From contig NZ_JABTEZ010000008.1 in the NCBI RefSeq assembly GCF_015711605.1, positions 57,338 to 121,337 of the forward strand: a stretch of DNA of 64,000 nt. Direction: 5' to 3'. Every line of letters begins with the position of its first letter. The stretch's first letter is position 1. This DNA comes from Planomonospora sp. ID67723 (GTDB lineage: Bacteria; Actinomycetota; Actinomycetes; Streptosporangiales; Streptosporangiaceae). The position numbers were made by a program, and so were the translations under genes. Below are positions 24,478 through 31,937 of this stretch, piece by piece. A model generated the notes under the pieces. It worked only from the letters and a program-made list of their open reading frames with translations, ran no database searches and was not told the origin of the DNA.

Positions 24478-25082
24478 CCCGGCCGCTCCATGTCCGCTCT
24501 CCCCGATGCCGGAGCCTCGTCCGTCGTCCCGGACGCCGGGGCCCCGTCCGCCTTCTCCGCCGCCGGGGCCTCACCCGCGCCCCCGGACGGGGAGGGATCG
24601 CCCGCCTCGTCGGACGGCGCTCCCTCGGACGGCGCCCCGCCGGCCGACGGGGCCAGGGCCTTCCTCCACTCGGCCAGGGAGTCGTCTCCCCGCAGCTCCG
24701 CGGGGTCCTGCGCCGGGATCCCGGGCCGGTGCTCGGTGACCGGGCCGTACGACGGGCCGGCGTGCACCTCCTGACGGGCCTGGAGCCTGCTGGCGAGCAG
24801 CTCCGACACCCGCTGCTCCAGCACCGCGATCCTGGTGTCGCGCTCGCTCAGCGCGCTCGCGGCGCGCTGCAGCGTCTCGTCGACGCTCTGCGTGTGATAG
24901 CCGACCAGGCTCACCGGGAGCTGGAGGGCCACGAAGTCCACGGCACCGAGGTGGCCGGCGTCGGGCAGGGCGAGAGGGGGCACGTCGGGAGCGAACTCCG
25001 TCAGCTCGCCGCCCTTCCCCATGGCGACCAGCACCACTCCGGCGAGGATGGCGAGAGCGGCGAGGGAGAGTACGACCAGCAC
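24474..25082 (-). CDS. DivIVA-like single-pass membrane protein (Rv1209-like)
   Basis: 202 residues from GTG 25082. An N-terminal membrane helix (VLVVLSLAALAILAGVVLVAM) is followed by a linker and then ALQLPVSLVGYHTQSVDETLQRAASAL (about 53-79). This reproduces the DivIVA N-terminal signature (a strand, then Gly-Tyr and Val-Asp before a helix). A short coiled coil (ERDTRIAVLEQRVSELLASRLQ) and an acidic, Gly/Ser/Pro-rich tail follow. DivIVA domains bind curved membrane or partner proteins at poles and septa; here the role is unknown. Upstream in-frame ATGs would run into the divergent small gene. It is coupled to tag by an ATGA overlap. Confidence 0.7.
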   Translation of the reverse strand: MLVVLSLAALAILAGVVLVAMGKGGELTEFAPDVPPLALPDAGHLGAVDFVALQLPVSLVGYHTQSVDETLQRAASALSERDTRIAVLEQRVSELLASRLQARQEVHAGPSYGPVTEHRPGIPAQDPAELRGDDSLAEWRKALAPSAGGAPSEGAPSDEAGDPSPSGGAGEAPAAEKADGAPASGTTDEAPASGRADMERPG

Positions 25083-25124
25083 ACTACGAATCGTGCCACA
25101 ACTCTCCGGGCTTAGGATCGCGCC

Positions 25125-25424
25125 ATGACGGCTCTCACGGTGATCGGACCGGACGACGACGGCGGACCCGGCTGGGTCGAGGCGCGCTCGCTTGCCGAGA
25201 TCGAGCGTCTCGCCGCGGCGGGGCACACCGTCGCCGTCACCCCCGCCGAGCTGGCCGGAGACGGCGACGAGGCCGCGGAACTGGCCGCGGCCTCGATCTG
25301 CGCCTGGCTCGGCGCCCGGGTCTTCCGCACCGCCCGTCCCGACCGGGTACGGCTCGCGGTGGAGATGACCGACTCCCTGGCCGGTCGGCGGCCTCCCGCC
25401 CTGGCCCGCCGCGGCCTCGCCTGA
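25125..25424 (+). CDS. 99-residue protein resembling the C-terminal tail of FolP2-type DHPS
   Basis: 99 residues from ATG 25125. The second half, AAASICAWLGARVFRTARPDRVRLAVEMTDSLAGRRPPALARRGLA, resembles the last segment of the dihydropteroate-synthase-like FolP2 proteins of actinobacteria, which end in a similar WLGARVFR...RPPA-RRGLA stretch (from memory). The first half looks like an unrelated short alpha/beta region. The pterin- and PABA-binding barrel is absent. In mycobacteria folP2 lies in the corresponding part of this locus, so this may be a shrunken remnant that is still translated. Codon use looks normal. Divergent from the DivIVA-like gene across 42 bases; convergent with a LOG gene. 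Confidence 0.55.
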   Translation: MTALTVIGPDDDGGPGWVEARSLAEIERLAAAGHTVAVTPAELAGDGDEAAELAAASICAWLGARVFRTARPDRVRLAVEMTDSLAGRRPPALARRGLA

Positions 25425-25443
25425 CAGCGCGTCCGGTTCACCG

Positions 25444-26031
25444 CTAGTTCACCGCGGCCTCGCCCAGCTCCTCCGGGCTGGGAGCCAGGTGCCTGGTGGC
25501 CTTCTCCAGGTGCTCGAAGGCCTCCTCGACCGTGGTCGTCCAGGAGATCGCGTCGAAGACGCCCGGCCGGGTGAAGCCCGCCTCGTGCATGCCCTCCACC
25601 AGCTCCCGCAGCGGCGCGTACAGGCCCCACGGGTCCAGGATGACCAGCGGCTTGTCGTGCAGGCCCAGGGTGCGCGCGGTCCAGATCTCGAACAGCTCCT
25701 CCAGCGTGCCGATGCCGCCGGGAAGCACCAGGAAGGCGTCGGAGCGGGCGTCCATGGTCCCCTTGCGCTCGCGCATGTCGGCGGTGACGACCAGCTCGTC
25801 CGAGTCCTCGTCGGCGACCTCGATGTCCACCAGGGCCTGCGGGATCACCCCCACCGTACGGCCGCCGCCCGCGCGGGCCGCCCGGGCCACCGCCCCCATG
25901 CACGACACCTTGGCACCCCCGCTGACCAGCGTGTGCCCACGTCTGGCCAGTTCGGTGCCCACCTCCTCGGCCAGCACCAAGTACTTCTGATCGATCTTCT
26001 GGCTTGATGCGAGAAACACACAGATGAACAC
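25444..26031 (-). CDS. LOG family protein (nucleoside-5'-monophosphate phosphoribohydrolase type)
   Basis: 195 residues. Members of this Rossmann-like family release adenine-type bases or activated cytokinins from riboside monophosphates. The core motifs are present: LVSGGAKVSCMGAVARAARAGGG and VLPGGIGTLEELFEIWTARTLGLHDKPLVIL, with the PGGxGTxxE catalytic/phosphate loop. The more usual GGG before the Gly-rich turn reads SGGAKVSCMG. The N-terminal MFICVFLASSQKI resembles the usual ICVFCGSS opening. It follows a second LOG gene (10-base gap), so the two are probably co-transcribed. Confidence 0.88.
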   Translation of the reverse strand: MFICVFLASSQKIDQKYLVLAEEVGTELARRGHTLVSGGAKVSCMGAVARAARAGGGRTVGVIPQALVDIEVADEDSDELVVTADMRERKGTMDARSDAFLVLPGGIGTLEELFEIWTARTLGLHDKPLVILDPWGLYAPLRELVEGMHEAGFTRPGVFDAISWTTTVEEAFEHLEKATRHLAPSPEELGEAAVN

Positions 26032-26040
26032 GGATCAACC

Positions 26041-26835
26041 CTATTGGGCGTCGGAGACCGTCTGCCTGACCGACTCCTTCTCCTCCTCGCGTTGCGGGGA
26101 GCGGGAGCGATCCGCCTCGACGATGATCCGGACGGCCTCGTCGGGGTCGTCGGTGACGTGGATGAGGTTCAGGTCGGCAGCGGAGATCTTCCCGGTGCCC
26201 GCGAGCGTGGACTTGATCCAGTCGATCAGCCCGCCCCAGAACTCGGTGCCCATCAACACCACGGGGAAGGAGGTGACCTTCTGGGTCTGGACGAGCGTCA
26301 ACGCCTCGAACAGCTCGTCCAGCGTGCCGAACCCGCCGGGAAGCGTGACGAACCCGCAGGAGTACTTCACGAACATGGTCTTGCGGACGAAGAAGTACCG
26401 GAACTCGATGCCGAGGTCCACGTACTCGTTCATGTTCTGCTCGAAGGGGAGCTCGATGCCGAGCCCGACCGAGACGCCGCCCGCCTCGGCGGTCCCCTTG
26501 TTCGCCGCCTCCATGCAGCCCGGGCCGCCGCCGGTGATCACGGCGTAGCCCGCCTCCGAGAGCTTGCGGCCCAGCTCCACACCCATCTCGTACTCGGGCG
26601 TGCCCGCGGGCGTGCGGGCCGAGCCGAAGACCGTGACCGCCTGGGGCAGCTCGGCGAGCTGGCCGAAGCCCTCGACGAACTCCGCCTGGATGCGCAGCAC
26701 CCGCCAGGGGTCCATGTGCAGCCAGTCGGCGGGCCCCCTCCGGTCGAGAAGCCGCTGGTCATAGGTGGAGTCGGGGACGAGTTCGCCGCGGACCACAGCG
26801 GATCCCTGACGGCGCTCCGGACGTGTTCTCTTCAT
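26041..26835 (-). CDS. LOG family protein, TIGR00730 type (Rv1205-like)
   Basis: 264 residues from ATG 26835. This is the longer actinobacterial form with an N-terminal extension (WLHMDPWRVLRIQAEFVEGFGQLAEL). Motifs: AVTVFGSARTPAGTPEY, YAVITGGGPGCMEAANKG, and VTLPGGFGTLDELFEALTLVQTQK, with Arg of FVRKTMF before it. In mycobacteria Rv1205 makes cytokinin-like bases, and its accumulation is toxic when the proteasome fails (established for M. tuberculosis; transfer here is inference). The C-terminus (EADRSRSPQREEEKESVRQTVSDAQ) is charged and flexible. It is downstream of dapE but separated by 323 bases holding a repeat and a hairpin. Confidence 0.88.
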   Translation of the reverse strand: MKRTRPERRQGSAVVRGELVPDSTYDQRLLDRRGPADWLHMDPWRVLRIQAEFVEGFGQLAELPQAVTVFGSARTPAGTPEYEMGVELGRKLSEAGYAVITGGGPGCMEAANKGTAEAGGVSVGLGIELPFEQNMNEYVDLGIEFRYFFVRKTMFVKYSCGFVTLPGGFGTLDELFEALTLVQTQKVTSFPVVLMGTEFWGGLIDWIKSTLAGTGKISAADLNLIHVTDDPDEAVRIIVEADRSRSPQREEEKESVRQTVSDAQ

Positions 26836-26945
26836 GCCGATCACGCTAGCGCCCGCTTGGAAAAAATCTTGAAAATTCCCTCTGAAAACACGGAACCGGA
26901 TTTCGAGGAGGCTGCGTCTAACTGCCGAGGGTGCTGCTCGGGACT

Positions 26946-26996
26946 GAAAGTGGCTTTCCCCGCCAAATGGCCGGCGAGGAAAGCCACTTTCTTTTT
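26946..26996 (+). terminator. Strong hairpin with T run, oriented against its neighbours
   Basis: GAAAGTGGCTTTCC (26946-26959) and GGAAAGCCACTTTC (26978-26991) form a 14-bp perfect stem with an 18-base loop. TTTTT follows on the plus strand (26992-26996). Both flanking genes are on the minus strand, where the hairpin has no T run after it. It would therefore end a plus-strand transcript that no annotated gene explains. Confidence 0.6.
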
Positions 26997-27040
26997 GCGT
27001 GCCCGCCTGGACGCCCCCGTACGGCCCGTCAGCCCGCTCG

Positions 27041-27144
27041 GGGGCGCCGGTGAACCAACCGGGGAACGCCCGCAGCGCAGCGAGGACGTGACGAGGGCGG
27101 GGGCTGGTGACCGGCCTCCCGAGCCGGCCGTGCGGAGCACGGCC
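27041..27144 (-). repeat. Dispersed intergenic repeat, copy 2 (inverted)
   Basis: Reverse-complement copy of the repeat at 1,995 and 60,541. Its outer hairpin (27126-27144) has the same GGCCGTGC/GCACGGCC stem as copy 1. The core differs by point changes and a 6-base deletion in the stretch corresponding to CGCTCGTCCCTCACTGC of copy 1. It begins 14 bases before the dapE stop side of the spacer. Confidence 0.8.
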
Positions 27145-27158
27145 CATGGACACAGCCG

Positions 27159-28220
27159 TCAACGCAACCAGGCGAGCATGCGGCGCTCGCATTCGGCGAT
27201 CTTCTCCAGGGAGACGAACTCACCGCGCTGGTGCGCCAGGTTCGGGTCGCCGGGGCCGTAGTTGACGGCCGGGATGCCGAGCCCCGCGAAGAGGGAGACG
27301 TCGGTCCAGCCGAGCTTGGCCCTCGGCACACCGCCCACGGCCGTCACGAACGCGGCCGCCGCCGGGTGGGTCAGGCCGGGCCGCGCGGCCGGAGCCCCGT
27401 CGGTGAAGCGGACCTCGAACCCGTCGAACACCTCGCGCACGTGCTCGCGCGCCGCCTCCAGCGACAGATCGGGGGCGAAGCGGTAGTTGACCGTCACCAC
27501 GCACTCGTCGGGGATCACGTTGCCCGCCACCCCGCCGGCGATTCCCACCGCGTTCAGGCCCTCGTGGTACTCCAGCCCGTCGACCACCGGCAGCCGCGCC
27601 TCGTAGCCCTCCAGGATCTCCAGCACCGGCCGGGCGGCGTGGATCGCGTTGACGCCGAGCCAGGACCTGGCGCTGTGCGCGCGCCGGCCGTGGGTGACGA
27701 CCTGCGCCCGCAGGGTGCCCTGGCAGCCGCCCTCGATGGCGCCGTCGGTGGGCTCCATGAGCACCGCGAAGTCGCCGGCCAGCCAGTCGGGGCGGTTCCG
27801 GCTGAGCCGGAGCAGCCCGTTGCGCTCGGCCTCGATCTCCTCGCAGTCGTAGAAGACGTAGGTCACGTCCCGGCTCGGCGCCTCCAGCGCGGCGGCGAGC
27901 TTCAGCGCGACCGCGACGCCGCTCTTCATGTCGGAGGTGCCGCAGCCGTACAGCAGGTCGCCCTCGACCCGGCTGGGCAGGTTGCCGGCGACCGGGACGG
28001 TGTCGAGGTGCCCCGCGATCACCACCCGCTCGCCCCGGCCGAGGCGGGTGCGGGCCACGACCGACTCGCCGTCACGCTCCACGCTCAGGTGCGGCAGGGC
28101 GCGCAGCGCCTCCTCCACCGCGTCGGCGAGCGCCTTCTCGCCCCCGCTCACCGACTCGATGTCCACGACGTGTGCGGTGAGCGCCCCGACGTCCTGAGTG
28201 AGATCCAGCCGCGTACTCAT
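27159..28220 (-). CDS. dapE: Succinyl-diaminopimelate desuccinylase
   Basis: 353 residues from ATG 28220. M20 dinuclear zinc hydrolase of the lysine/diaminopimelate pathway. Metal and catalytic residues sit in [11 protein letters not shown] (His, Asp), [19 protein letters not shown] (bridging Asp), [15 protein letters not shown] (catalytic and metal Glu), [15 protein letters not shown] (Asp) and the late [11 protein letters not shown] (His). The dimerisation lid is at [17 protein letters not shown]. The length equals mycobacterial DapE (Rv1202). Together with dapC 1.7 kb away it supplies meso-diaminopimelate for peptidoglycan and lysine. Confidence 0.93.
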   Translation of the reverse strand: MSTRLDLTQDVGALTAHVVDIESVSGGEKALADAVEEALRALPHLSVERDGESVVARTRLGRGERVVIAGHLDTVPVAGNLPSRVEGDLLYGCGTSDMKSGVAVALKLAAALEAPSRDVTYVFYDCEEIEAERNGLLRLSRNRPDWLAGDFAVLMEPTDGAIEGGCQGTLRAQVVTHGRRAHSARSWLGVNAIHAARPVLEILEGYEARLPVVDGLEYHEGLNAVGIAGGVAGNVIPDECVVTVNYRFAPDLSLEAAREHVREVFDGFEVRFTDGAPAARPGLTHPAAAAFVTAVGGVPRAKLGWTDVSLFAGLGIPAVNYGPGDPNLAHQRGEFVSLEKIAECERRMLAWLR

Positions 28221-28350
28221 GCCCGCGACCCTACCGCCGTCGCCGGGCCCCGCCGGAAGGCGCGTCGGGGACCGGCCGCGTGGTCGCGGTCTCCTGCGCG
28301 TACGGCCTTTGCGAACCGCGTACCTGCCGGAGGCATGTAGGTTCTTCACC

Positions 28351-29187
28351 GTGCGGCGGCGGTTCTCCAGAGGGGTCATCGCGATCATCGCGATCGTGAC
28401 CGTGCTCGCGGTGGCCATCACCGTGGGCGTCTTCGTGCTGATCAACCGGATCGGGACGCTGACCGACGCCGGTGACGGCTGTACGGTCACCACCCCGGAC
28501 GGCACCCTCGACCTGGAGATCGAGCAGGCCCAGGTGTCCGCGGCGATCGCCGGCGTGGCCCACCGCCGCAAGCTCCCCGAGCGGGCCGTCGTGATCGCCT
28601 ACGCCACGGGCATCCAGGAGTCCAAGCTGTACAACCTGCCGTTCGGCGACCGCGACTCCGTCGGGGTGTTCCAGCAGCGCCCCTCGCAGGGCTGGGGCAC
28701 GCCGGAGCAGCTGCTCGACCCTGTCTACGCCGCCGGCAAGTTCTTCTCCGCGCTGGTGAAGGTGAAGGACTACCGGAAGATCCCGCTGCACGAGGCGGCC
28801 CAGGAGGTGCAGCGCTCGGCCGACGGCTCGCTGTACGCCCAGCACGAGGAGAACGCGAAGATCCTGGCCGCGGCCTTCACCGGCCGGGTGCCGCATGCGG
28901 TGCACTGCTGGTTCCCTCCGGAGGGCAGCGAGGAGACGCCCGCGCCCAGCCCCGCGCCGGGCAAGGCCGAGCGGGAGCTGGCCCGCACCCTGGGCGCCGG
29001 GACCACCCTCGCCGCCTCCTCCCGCAGGCGCGGCTGGCTGATCACCACCTGGTCCCTCGCCCACGCCCAGAAGTACGGCCTGCGCACGATCCGCTACGAC
29101 GGCCGGGCCTGGAGCGTGACAGGGGGCAAGGAGGGCGGCTGGCAGCCCGACGCCGGAGCCTCCGCCGACCGGGTCCGGATCTCCTGA
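28351..29187 (+). CDS. Membrane-anchored lysozyme-like (SLT-type) domain protein
   Basis: 278 residues from GTG 28351. An N-terminal helix ([24 protein letters not shown]) anchors an outside domain. That domain reads [71 protein letters not shown]. The Glu in [17 protein letters not shown] and the later [10 protein letters not shown] match the lysozyme-like fold common in actinobacterial cell-wall proteins. Homologues are often mis-named heavy-metal transporters, a role for which there is no evidence here. Peptidoglycan cleavage is plausible. The C-terminal third ([21 protein letters not shown]) is a small extra domain. Divergent from dapE; convergent with the DUF4178-like gene. Confidence 0.7.
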   Translation: MRRRFSRGVIAIIAIVTVLAVAITVGVFVLINRIGTLTDAGDGCTVTTPDGTLDLEIEQAQVSAAIAGVAHRRKLPERAVVIAYATGIQESKLYNLPFGDRDSVGVFQQRPSQGWGTPEQLLDPVYAAGKFFSALVKVKDYRKIPLHEAAQEVQRSADGSLYAQHEENAKILAAAFTGRVPHAVHCWFPPEGSEETPAPSPAPGKAERELARTLGAGTTLAASSRRRGWLITTWSLAHAQKYGLRTIRYDGRAWSVTGGKEGGWQPDAGASADRVRIS

Positions 29188-29221
29188 CCCGGCCGATCCT
29201 CCGCGGGCGGGCAACCGGTGC

Positions 29222-29929
29222 TCAGGGGGTCCTCGGCGAGGACCCCGCGGCCCCCTCCCCCTTCTTCTCGATGGTGATCGAGCCCGGCGGGAGCGGCTGG
29301 GCGTAGGAGGAGCTCCACGGCTCACCCTGGAGCCGCTCGAAGGAGAGCAGGCGGCCGTCGGCGGCGCGGTAGTCGGCGAAGTCCAGCAGGCCCCGGTCGG
29401 GCATCCCGGTGAACCCCTCCGAGCGGAAGGCCGCGGTGCCCCGGTCTCCCGGGAAGAACTCCACGCCCTCGACGATGATCATCGTCTTGGCCGGGATCAT
29501 CCCCTCGGCGGGCACCGGCGTCCACAGCAGCACCTCGAGGTGGGGCACCTCACCGGGGGACCGTCCGGGGCGGGTCTCGATCGACAGCCAGCGGTGGCGG
29601 CGGCTGCCGTCGTCGAGCAGGTGCTCGGTCCACTGCACGCCCTGGCACGACAGGTACAACGCGCCGAGGACGCGGGCCCGCGTCCCCTGGCAGTCGATCG
29701 TGTCGCCCACCCTGATCGTGCGGGGGTCGGGGTAGTCGATGCCGACGTGGCCGGTGTCCGGCACCGGCGGGGGCGACGGCTCGGCCTCGACCGGCGGGGA
29801 AGTCTTCTCGCCGGGCACCTCGGCCTCGCGCGTCCTGCGGTCCTGGCGCGTGGTCGCGTAGAACGCGCCCAGCAGCAGGACCACGGTGATCACGCTCAGT
29901 CCGAGTATCACGGCGACCGCAGGGGTCAT
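29222..29929 (-). CDS. DUF4178-like membrane-anchored protein
   Basis: 235 residues from ATG 29929. One N-terminal helix (AVAVILGLSVITVVLLLGAFYA) and a Pro/Glu linker are followed by a domain beginning IRVGDTIDCQGTRARVLGALYLSCQGVQWTEHLLDDGSRRHRWLSIET. This layout (strand, 'vGd-i---g-r-rV-G', Trp, 'rWLsie') fits DUF4178, a beta-rich family of unknown function. The second half repeats the same theme. It ends 12 bases before the dapC start side (same strand, downstream of dapC), so co-transcription is likely. Confidence 0.6.
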   Translation of the reverse strand: MTPAVAVILGLSVITVVLLLGAFYATTRQDRRTREAEVPGEKTSPPVEAEPSPPPVPDTGHVGIDYPDPRTIRVGDTIDCQGTRARVLGALYLSCQGVQWTEHLLDDGSRRHRWLSIETRPGRSPGEVPHLEVLLWTPVPAEGMIPAKTMIIVEGVEFFPGDRGTAAFRSEGFTGMPDRGLLDFADYRAADGRLLSFERLQGEPWSSSYAQPLPPGSITIEKKGEGAAGSSPRTP

Positions 29930-29940
29930 GCCGCGGGATC

Positions 29941-31020
29941 CTACTGGAGGCGGCGCACCGCCGCACCGACGCGTTCGTCGGTGGCGGTCACCGCGATCCG
30001 GACGTGCCTGCTCCCGGCCTCCCCGTAGAAGTCGCCCGGGGCGACGAGAACGCCCTTCTCCGCCAGGGCTCGTACCTGGTCCCAGCAGCCCTCTCCGTTG
30101 GACGCCCAGAGGTACAGGCCCGCGGTGGAGTGCTCGATCCGCCAGCCGGCCGCCTCCAGCGCGGGGCGGAGCGCCGCCCGCCGCGCGGCGTAGCGGGCCC
30201 GCTGCTCCTCCGCGTGCACGTCGTCGTCGAACGCGGCGGCCATGGCCGCCTGGACCGGAGCGGGAACGATCATGCCCGCGTGCTTGCGGACCTCCAGCAG
30301 CCGCCGGATCAGCGCGGGGTCTCCGGCGACGAAGCCCGCGCGGTAGCCCGCCAGGTTGGAGCGCTTGGAGAGGGAGTGCACCGCGAGCAGCCCCTCGTGC
30401 GAGCCCCCGCAGACGTCCGGGTGCAGGATCGAGATCGGCTCCTCCTCCCAGCCCAGCTCGATGTAGCACTCGTCGGAGGCCACGATCGCGCCGTGCTCGC
30501 GCGCCCAGGAGACGACCTTGCGCAGGTGCTCGGCGGGCAGCACCCGGCCGGTCGGGTTGGACGGGGAGTTCACCCAGACCAGCGGCACCCGCTCGGGCCC
30601 GAGGGCGACCAGCCCGTCGGTGGCGTACGGTTCCGCGCCGGCCAGGCGCGCGCCCACGTCGTAGGTGGGGTAGGCCAGCTCGGGGAAGACCACCCGCTGG
30701 CCCGAGCCGATGCCGAGCAGCGTCGGCAGCCAGGCCACGAACTCCTTGGAGCCGATCAGCGGCAGCACGTCCGCCTGGTCGAGGACGACGCCGTGCCTGC
30801 GCCGGAGCCACCCGGCCGCGGCGGCGCGGAGCCGCTCGGTGCCGTAGGTCAGCGGGTATCCCGGGCTGTCGGAGGCGTCGGCCAGCGCCCGCCGTACGAC
30901 CTCGGGCACCGGATCGACGGGCGTGCCCACCGACAGGTCCACGATCCCGCCGTCATGCGCCTGCGCCAGTTCCTTGTACGGCGTGAGCCGATCCCATGGA
31001 AAGTCCGGCAGCCCGATCAC
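29941..31020 (-). CDS. dapC: Succinyldiaminopimelate transaminase
   Basis: 359 residues. Fold-type I PLP aminotransferase: DLSVGTPVDPVPEVVRRAL, VFPELAYPTYDVGARLAG, WVNSPSNPTGRVL, VASDECYIELGW (Asp to the pyridine nitrogen) and AVHSLSKRSNLAGYRAGF (PLP-binding Lys). The short N-terminus (MIGLPDFPWDRLTPYKELA) is the mark of the actinobacterial DapC family (Rv1178-like). It performs the N-succinyl-2-amino-6-ketopimelate to succinyl-diaminopimelate step just before DapE. It lies downstream of the ferredoxin gene, as in mycobacteria and Streptomyces. Confidence 0.92.
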   Translation of the reverse strand: MIGLPDFPWDRLTPYKELAQAHDGGIVDLSVGTPVDPVPEVVRRALADASDSPGYPLTYGTERLRAAAAGWLRRRHGVVLDQADVLPLIGSKEFVAWLPTLLGIGSGQRVVFPELAYPTYDVGARLAGAEPYATDGLVALGPERVPLVWVNSPSNPTGRVLPAEHLRKVVSWAREHGAIVASDECYIELGWEEEPISILHPDVCGGSHEGLLAVHSLSKRSNLAGYRAGFVAGDPALIRRLLEVRKHAGMIVPAPVQAAMAAAFDDDVHAEEQRARYAARRAALRPALEAAGWRIEHSTAGLYLWASNGEGCWDQVRALAEKGVLVAPGDFYGEAGSRHVRIAVTATDERVGAAVRRLQ

Positions 31021-31154
31021 GGTTCTCCCCGCTGGCGTGCCCCGCCCGGCAGGGACGGGGGAAGTCGTCGATGGAACACGCGGGCGGGGACGGCGCGGTG
31101 CGCGCCGGGCCGCCGCCCGCGTCGGCTCTCCAGCGGCCCTGGCGGGCCGGTGGG

Positions 31155-31181
31155 CCCGGCGGGCGGGGTGAGCCCGCCGGG
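31155..31181 (-). terminator. Hairpin downstream of the ferredoxin gene
   Basis: CCCGGCGGGC and GCCCGCCGGG form a 10-bp stem with a 7-base loop, 32 bases past the ferredoxin stop on its coding strand. There is no T run, which is normal for many terminators in very GC-rich actinomycetes. The remaining 130 bases up to dapC contain only GC-rich spacer. Confidence 0.5.
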
Positions 31182-31212
31182 TGCCCTGGTGGAACTCGTG
31201 GATCCGCCGGGC

Positions 31213-31539
31213 CTAGTGGCCCTCGGCCTGCGGAGGCAGGGCCGCGACGACCGGGTGGTCCTTCTCGATCTTGCCGACCTTGGAGGCGCCGCCGGGCGAC
31301 CCCAGGTCCTCGAAGAAGTCCACGTTGGCCTTGTAGAAGTCCTTCCACTGCTCGGGAAGGTCGTCTTCGTAGAAGATCGCCTCAACGGGACAGACGGGTT
31401 CGCACGCACCGCAGTCCACGCACTCGTCGGGGTGGATGTAGAGCATACGCTCGCCCTCGTAGATGCAATCGACGGGGCACTCCTCGATGCACGCCTTGTC
31501 CAGGACGTCCACGCAAGGCTGCGCGATGACGTAGGTCAC
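31213..31539 (-). CDS. fdxA: 7Fe ferredoxin (FdxA/FdxC type)
   Basis: 108 residues from GTG 31539, which has AAGGAG 6 bases upstream; an earlier in-frame ATG is unconserved. The first half holds two cluster motifs: [21 protein letters not shown] (the [3Fe-4S] set with the displaced Cys) and [21 protein letters not shown] ([4Fe-4S]). The C-terminal half is the long extension of the Azotobacter-type ferredoxins. It carries electrons in the cytosol, probably to P450s or reductases. The fdxA-dapC order matches other actinobacteria. Confidence 0.93.
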   Translation of the reverse strand: MTYVIAQPCVDVLDKACIEECPVDCIYEGERMLYIHPDECVDCGACEPVCPVEAIFYEDDLPEQWKDFYKANVDFFEDLGSPGGASKVGKIEKDHPVVAALPPQAEGH

Positions 31540-31648
31540 CTCGGGCTCCTTCTTCTTTACGCACCTAGGCACGACTTCGACCGCGGGTTGCTACGCCCTA
31601 GTATTGCCGTGCCCGCCACATCTCTGAAACGGGAGGGGGTGCTACGGG

Positions 31649-31873
31649 GTGTCTCCCGCCTTCGGAGCTCGGCTGAGTATCACCATAACCCCTGCTGACG
31701 TGGGGAAAAGAGTCACCACCCGGCGACGGGTCCCAGAGGGCTTCCGCGACGCCGTGGGCGAGCTGGAGTTCTGGCGAAACGGCGTGCTCGGCGTGCGGAA
31801 GCGCGACGGCAGCCTCGTCGAGATCCCCGAGGAGACCCTCGCGGCGGCCAAGGTTGTCATGAAACCGGCGTAA
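31649..31873 (+). CDS. Stand-alone SH3-like domain protein
   Basis: 74 residues from GTG 31649 (GGGAGG lies 12 bases upstream). Most of the protein, ITPADVGKRVTTRRRV-EGFRDAVGELEFWRNGVLGVRKRDGSLVEIPEETLAAAKVV, reads like the small SH3-type barrel that in actinobacteria normally precedes a GNAT acetyltransferase domain (Rv0428c type). No acetyltransferase follows here; the next gene is a lipoprotein. It may be a complete small protein or the remnant of such a fusion. Divergent from the ferredoxin gene. Confidence 0.65.
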   Translation: MSPAFGARLSITITPADVGKRVTTRRRVPEGFRDAVGELEFWRNGVLGVRKRDGSLVEIPEETLAAAKVVMKPA

Positions 31874-31937
31874 GCCGTTCACCAAGAAAGCTCGCGCCTC
31901 CTCGACCGTTCCGGCCGCCGGGAGAAGTATCCGGGAC

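Larger units (their letters stand above)
26836..27158. other. 323-base spacer between dapE and the LOG pair
   Basis: Contains an AT-rich stretch at 26858-26895 (probable promoter for the LOG pair on the minus strand), a long perfect hairpin with a T run on the plus strand (26946-26996), and copy 2 of the dispersed repeat (27041-27144). No ORF is supported. It is much richer in structure than other spacers in the window. Confidence 0.6.

Noticed and set aside
28351..29187. Heavy-metal transporter
   Set aside because: Only one membrane helix and no metal-binding motif. The body is a lysozyme-like domain.
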